A stretch of 7,161 nt of DNA from an uncultured Woeseia sp. (GTDB lineage Bacteria > Pseudomonadota > Gammaproteobacteria > Steroidobacterales > Woeseiaceae), in the NCBI GenBank assembly GCA_937925605.1, contig CALALV010000052.1, positions 1-7,161 of the forward strand, given 5' to 3'. Below the pieces are notes generated by a model, which searched no databases, was not told the origin of the DNA, and saw only the letters and a program-made list of their open reading frames with translations. The translations under genes and the position numbers were made by a program. Positions 6,356 through 7,161 of the stretch are shown here, in pieces (position 1 is the stretch's first letter; every line of letters starts with the position of its first letter).

Positions 6356-6867
6356 GGCATGTCCAGTCGTTCGATGGCGGGCTCCGTCCGGCTGGCGGCG
6401 GCCGCCAGGGCAGCGACGCTGCCGAGGCCGGGAATGGCGAGGAACGGGGCGATTTCCGAGAGCGGCAACAATACAAAATTTCGTTCCGCGATGCGCGGGT
6501 GCGGCAGCGTGAGTTCCGGCGTATCAAGGACCTGCGAGGCGAAGACGAGCAGGTCGAGGTCCAGCGTGCGCGGCCCCCAGCGCGGCCCGTCGCGGCGGCG
6601 GCCCGCCGCCTGCTCGAGGCCCTGCAGCGCCGCCAGCAGTTCCGCGGCCGGCAGCCGGGTCAGCAGGGCCGCCGCGGCGTTGACGAAGTCCGGCTGGTCC
6701 TGCGGGCCGACCGGCGCCGAGCGGTACAGCGAAGATTGCAGCACGAGATGCGTGTCCGGCAGTCGGTCGAGTTCGCCGAACGTGGTGTGCAGGCGGGCGA
6801 CGGGATCGTCGAGGTTGCTGCCGAGGCCGACGTACGCGGGCCACCAGCGTGGCCGCCCGCCGCTCAT
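6352..6867 (-). CDS. folK: 2-amino-4-hydroxy-6-hydroxymethyldihydropteridine pyrophosphokinase (HPPK)
   Basis: Transfers pyrophosphate from ATP to 6-hydroxymethyl-7,8-dihydropterin, the step before dihydropteroate synthase in folate synthesis. The protein is 171 aa; E. coli FolK is 159. AYVGLGSNLDDP (11-22) is the N-terminal signature. SSLYRSAPVGPQDQPDFVNA (45-64) is the substrate-binding region. RWGPRTLDLDLLVF (96-109) matches the HPPK signature, with the two Mg2+-binding aspartates D103 and D105. LPHPRIAERNFVLLPL (121-136) is the conserved C-terminal block. Its ATG overlaps the pcnB stop codon as ATGA, and its own TGA overlaps the GTG of the deoxynucleoside kinase. No Shine-Dalgarno is visible before the ATG, so initiation probably depends on ribosomes finishing pcnB. 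pcnB-folK adjacency is also found in E. coli. Confidence 0.97.
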   Translation of the reverse strand: MSGGRPRWWPAYVGLGSNLDDPVARLHTTFGELDRLPDTHLVLQSSLYRSAPVGPQDQPDFVNAAAALLTRLPAAELLAALQGLEQAAGRRRDGPRWGPRTLDLDLLVFASQVLDTPELTLPHPRIAERNFVLLPLSEIAPFLAIPGLGSVAALAAAASRTEPAIERLDMP

Positions 6868-7161
6868 GACGAGGCGGAAGACTTGCCGCGCCGCCGGCGG
6901 CGCCGGCGGCGGCGCTTGCTTTTCTTGTTGCCGGGCGCGCGGACGTCGAAGGCCTCGTCGCGGCGCTCCTGCGGCTCGGCCTGCACCTCGGTCCAGAAGG
7001 TCGCGAGCTCGTCATCGATCTCGCCGACCTCGGCGCGCAGCACGAGGAAGTCGTAGGCCGCGCGGAAGCGCCGGTGCTCCAGCAGCTTCTGCGCGCGCCG
7101 CCATTTGGTGTTATCGAAGCGCGGATGCAGCGCGAGCATCTCGCGCATCGGCGCGGTGAAG
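6864..7161 (-). CDS. pcnB: Poly(A) polymerase I, C-terminal end only
   Basis: Adds poly(A) tails to RNA 3' ends, which promotes RNA decay. Only the last 98 residues are in the window; the catalytic nucleotidyltransferase head lies beyond base 7161. The identifying segment is LLEHRRFRAAYDFLVLRAE, which closely resembles the E. coli PcnB C-terminal region (EHPKFRAGYDFLLLRAE), followed by a Trp-containing segment. The protein ends in a basic tail, KKSK then nine consecutive Arg (codons at 6914-6888, mixed CGC and CGG), then GKSSASS. Arg-rich tails are usual in this family and thought to contact RNA. The stop codon overlaps the folK ATG. The assignment rests on a partial sequence plus the neighbouring folK, and is strong. 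Confidence 0.92.
   Translation of the reverse strand, partial: FTAPMREMLALHPRFDNTKWRRAQKLLEHRRFRAAYDFLVLRAEVGEIDDELATFWTEVQAEPQERRDEAFDVRAPGNKKSKRRRRRRRRRGKSSASS
6888..6903. repeat. Perfect 16-base GC palindrome in the pcnB poly-Arg tract
   Basis: Bases 6888-6895 (GCGCCGCC) are exactly reverse-complemented by 6896-6903 (GGCGGCGC). The palindrome sits within the codons for nine arginines and ends 20 bases upstream of the folK ATG. In mRNA it could fold into a short, very stable hairpin. It may be only a by-product of alternating CGC and CGG codons. Confidence 0.6.

Noticed and set aside
1..7161. Defence system, mobile element, CRISPR, tRNA or riboswitch
   Set aside because: No transposase, integrase, terminal repeats, direct-repeat array, tRNA-like fold or known riboswitch motif was noticed on either strand; all sizeable stretches are explained by housekeeping or signalling genes.

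Overview
The window is a gene-dense, strongly GC-rich stretch of a bacterial chromosome. It holds nine protein-coding genes, of which the first and last are cut by the window edges. No RNA gene, mobile element, CRISPR array or long non-coding gap was seen. The gene orders resemble those I recall from Gammaproteobacteria: nnr divergent from queG, and a pcnB-folK-(kinase)-panB-panC run. A high-GC gammaproteobacterium is therefore the best guess; this is inference from gene order and base composition, not from a database search.

Left part (1-2791). nnr (NAD(P)HX repair) runs leftward off the window edge. Divergent from it, queG (last step of queuosine synthesis) is followed after 14 bases by a class III-like PPK2 polyphosphate:nucleotide phosphotransferase. 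The short nnr/queG gap carries a perfect TATAAT on the minus strand that overlaps a near-consensus -10 hexamer on the plus strand.

Middle (2792-3894). After a gap of about 120 bases with an AT-rich patch lies a single gene for a cyclic-nucleotide-binding-fold plus GGDEF protein. It is a predicted diguanylate cyclase with an intact GGDEF motif and an RxxD inhibitory site, but it lacks the Arg that contacts cyclic-nucleotide phosphate in CRP. It ends 12 bases from the convergent panC gene.

Right part (3895-7161, minus strand). A compact gene run reads pcnB (3' end) > folK > deoxynucleoside kinase > panB > panC. pcnB/folK overlap as ATGA, folK/kinase overlap as GTGA, and panB/panC are 19 bases apart. 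PanB uses 5,10-methylene-tetrahydrofolate, so FolK (folate synthesis) and PanB/PanC (pantothenate, hence coenzyme A) are metabolically linked.

Overall this is mostly housekeeping sequence, and I do not see a convincing undescribed system. The most useful second looks are the divergent nnr/queG control region with two possible nnr starts, the degenerate sensor domain of the GGDEF protein, and the perfect 16-base GC palindrome in the poly-arginine tail of pcnB just before the Shine-Dalgarno-less folK start.
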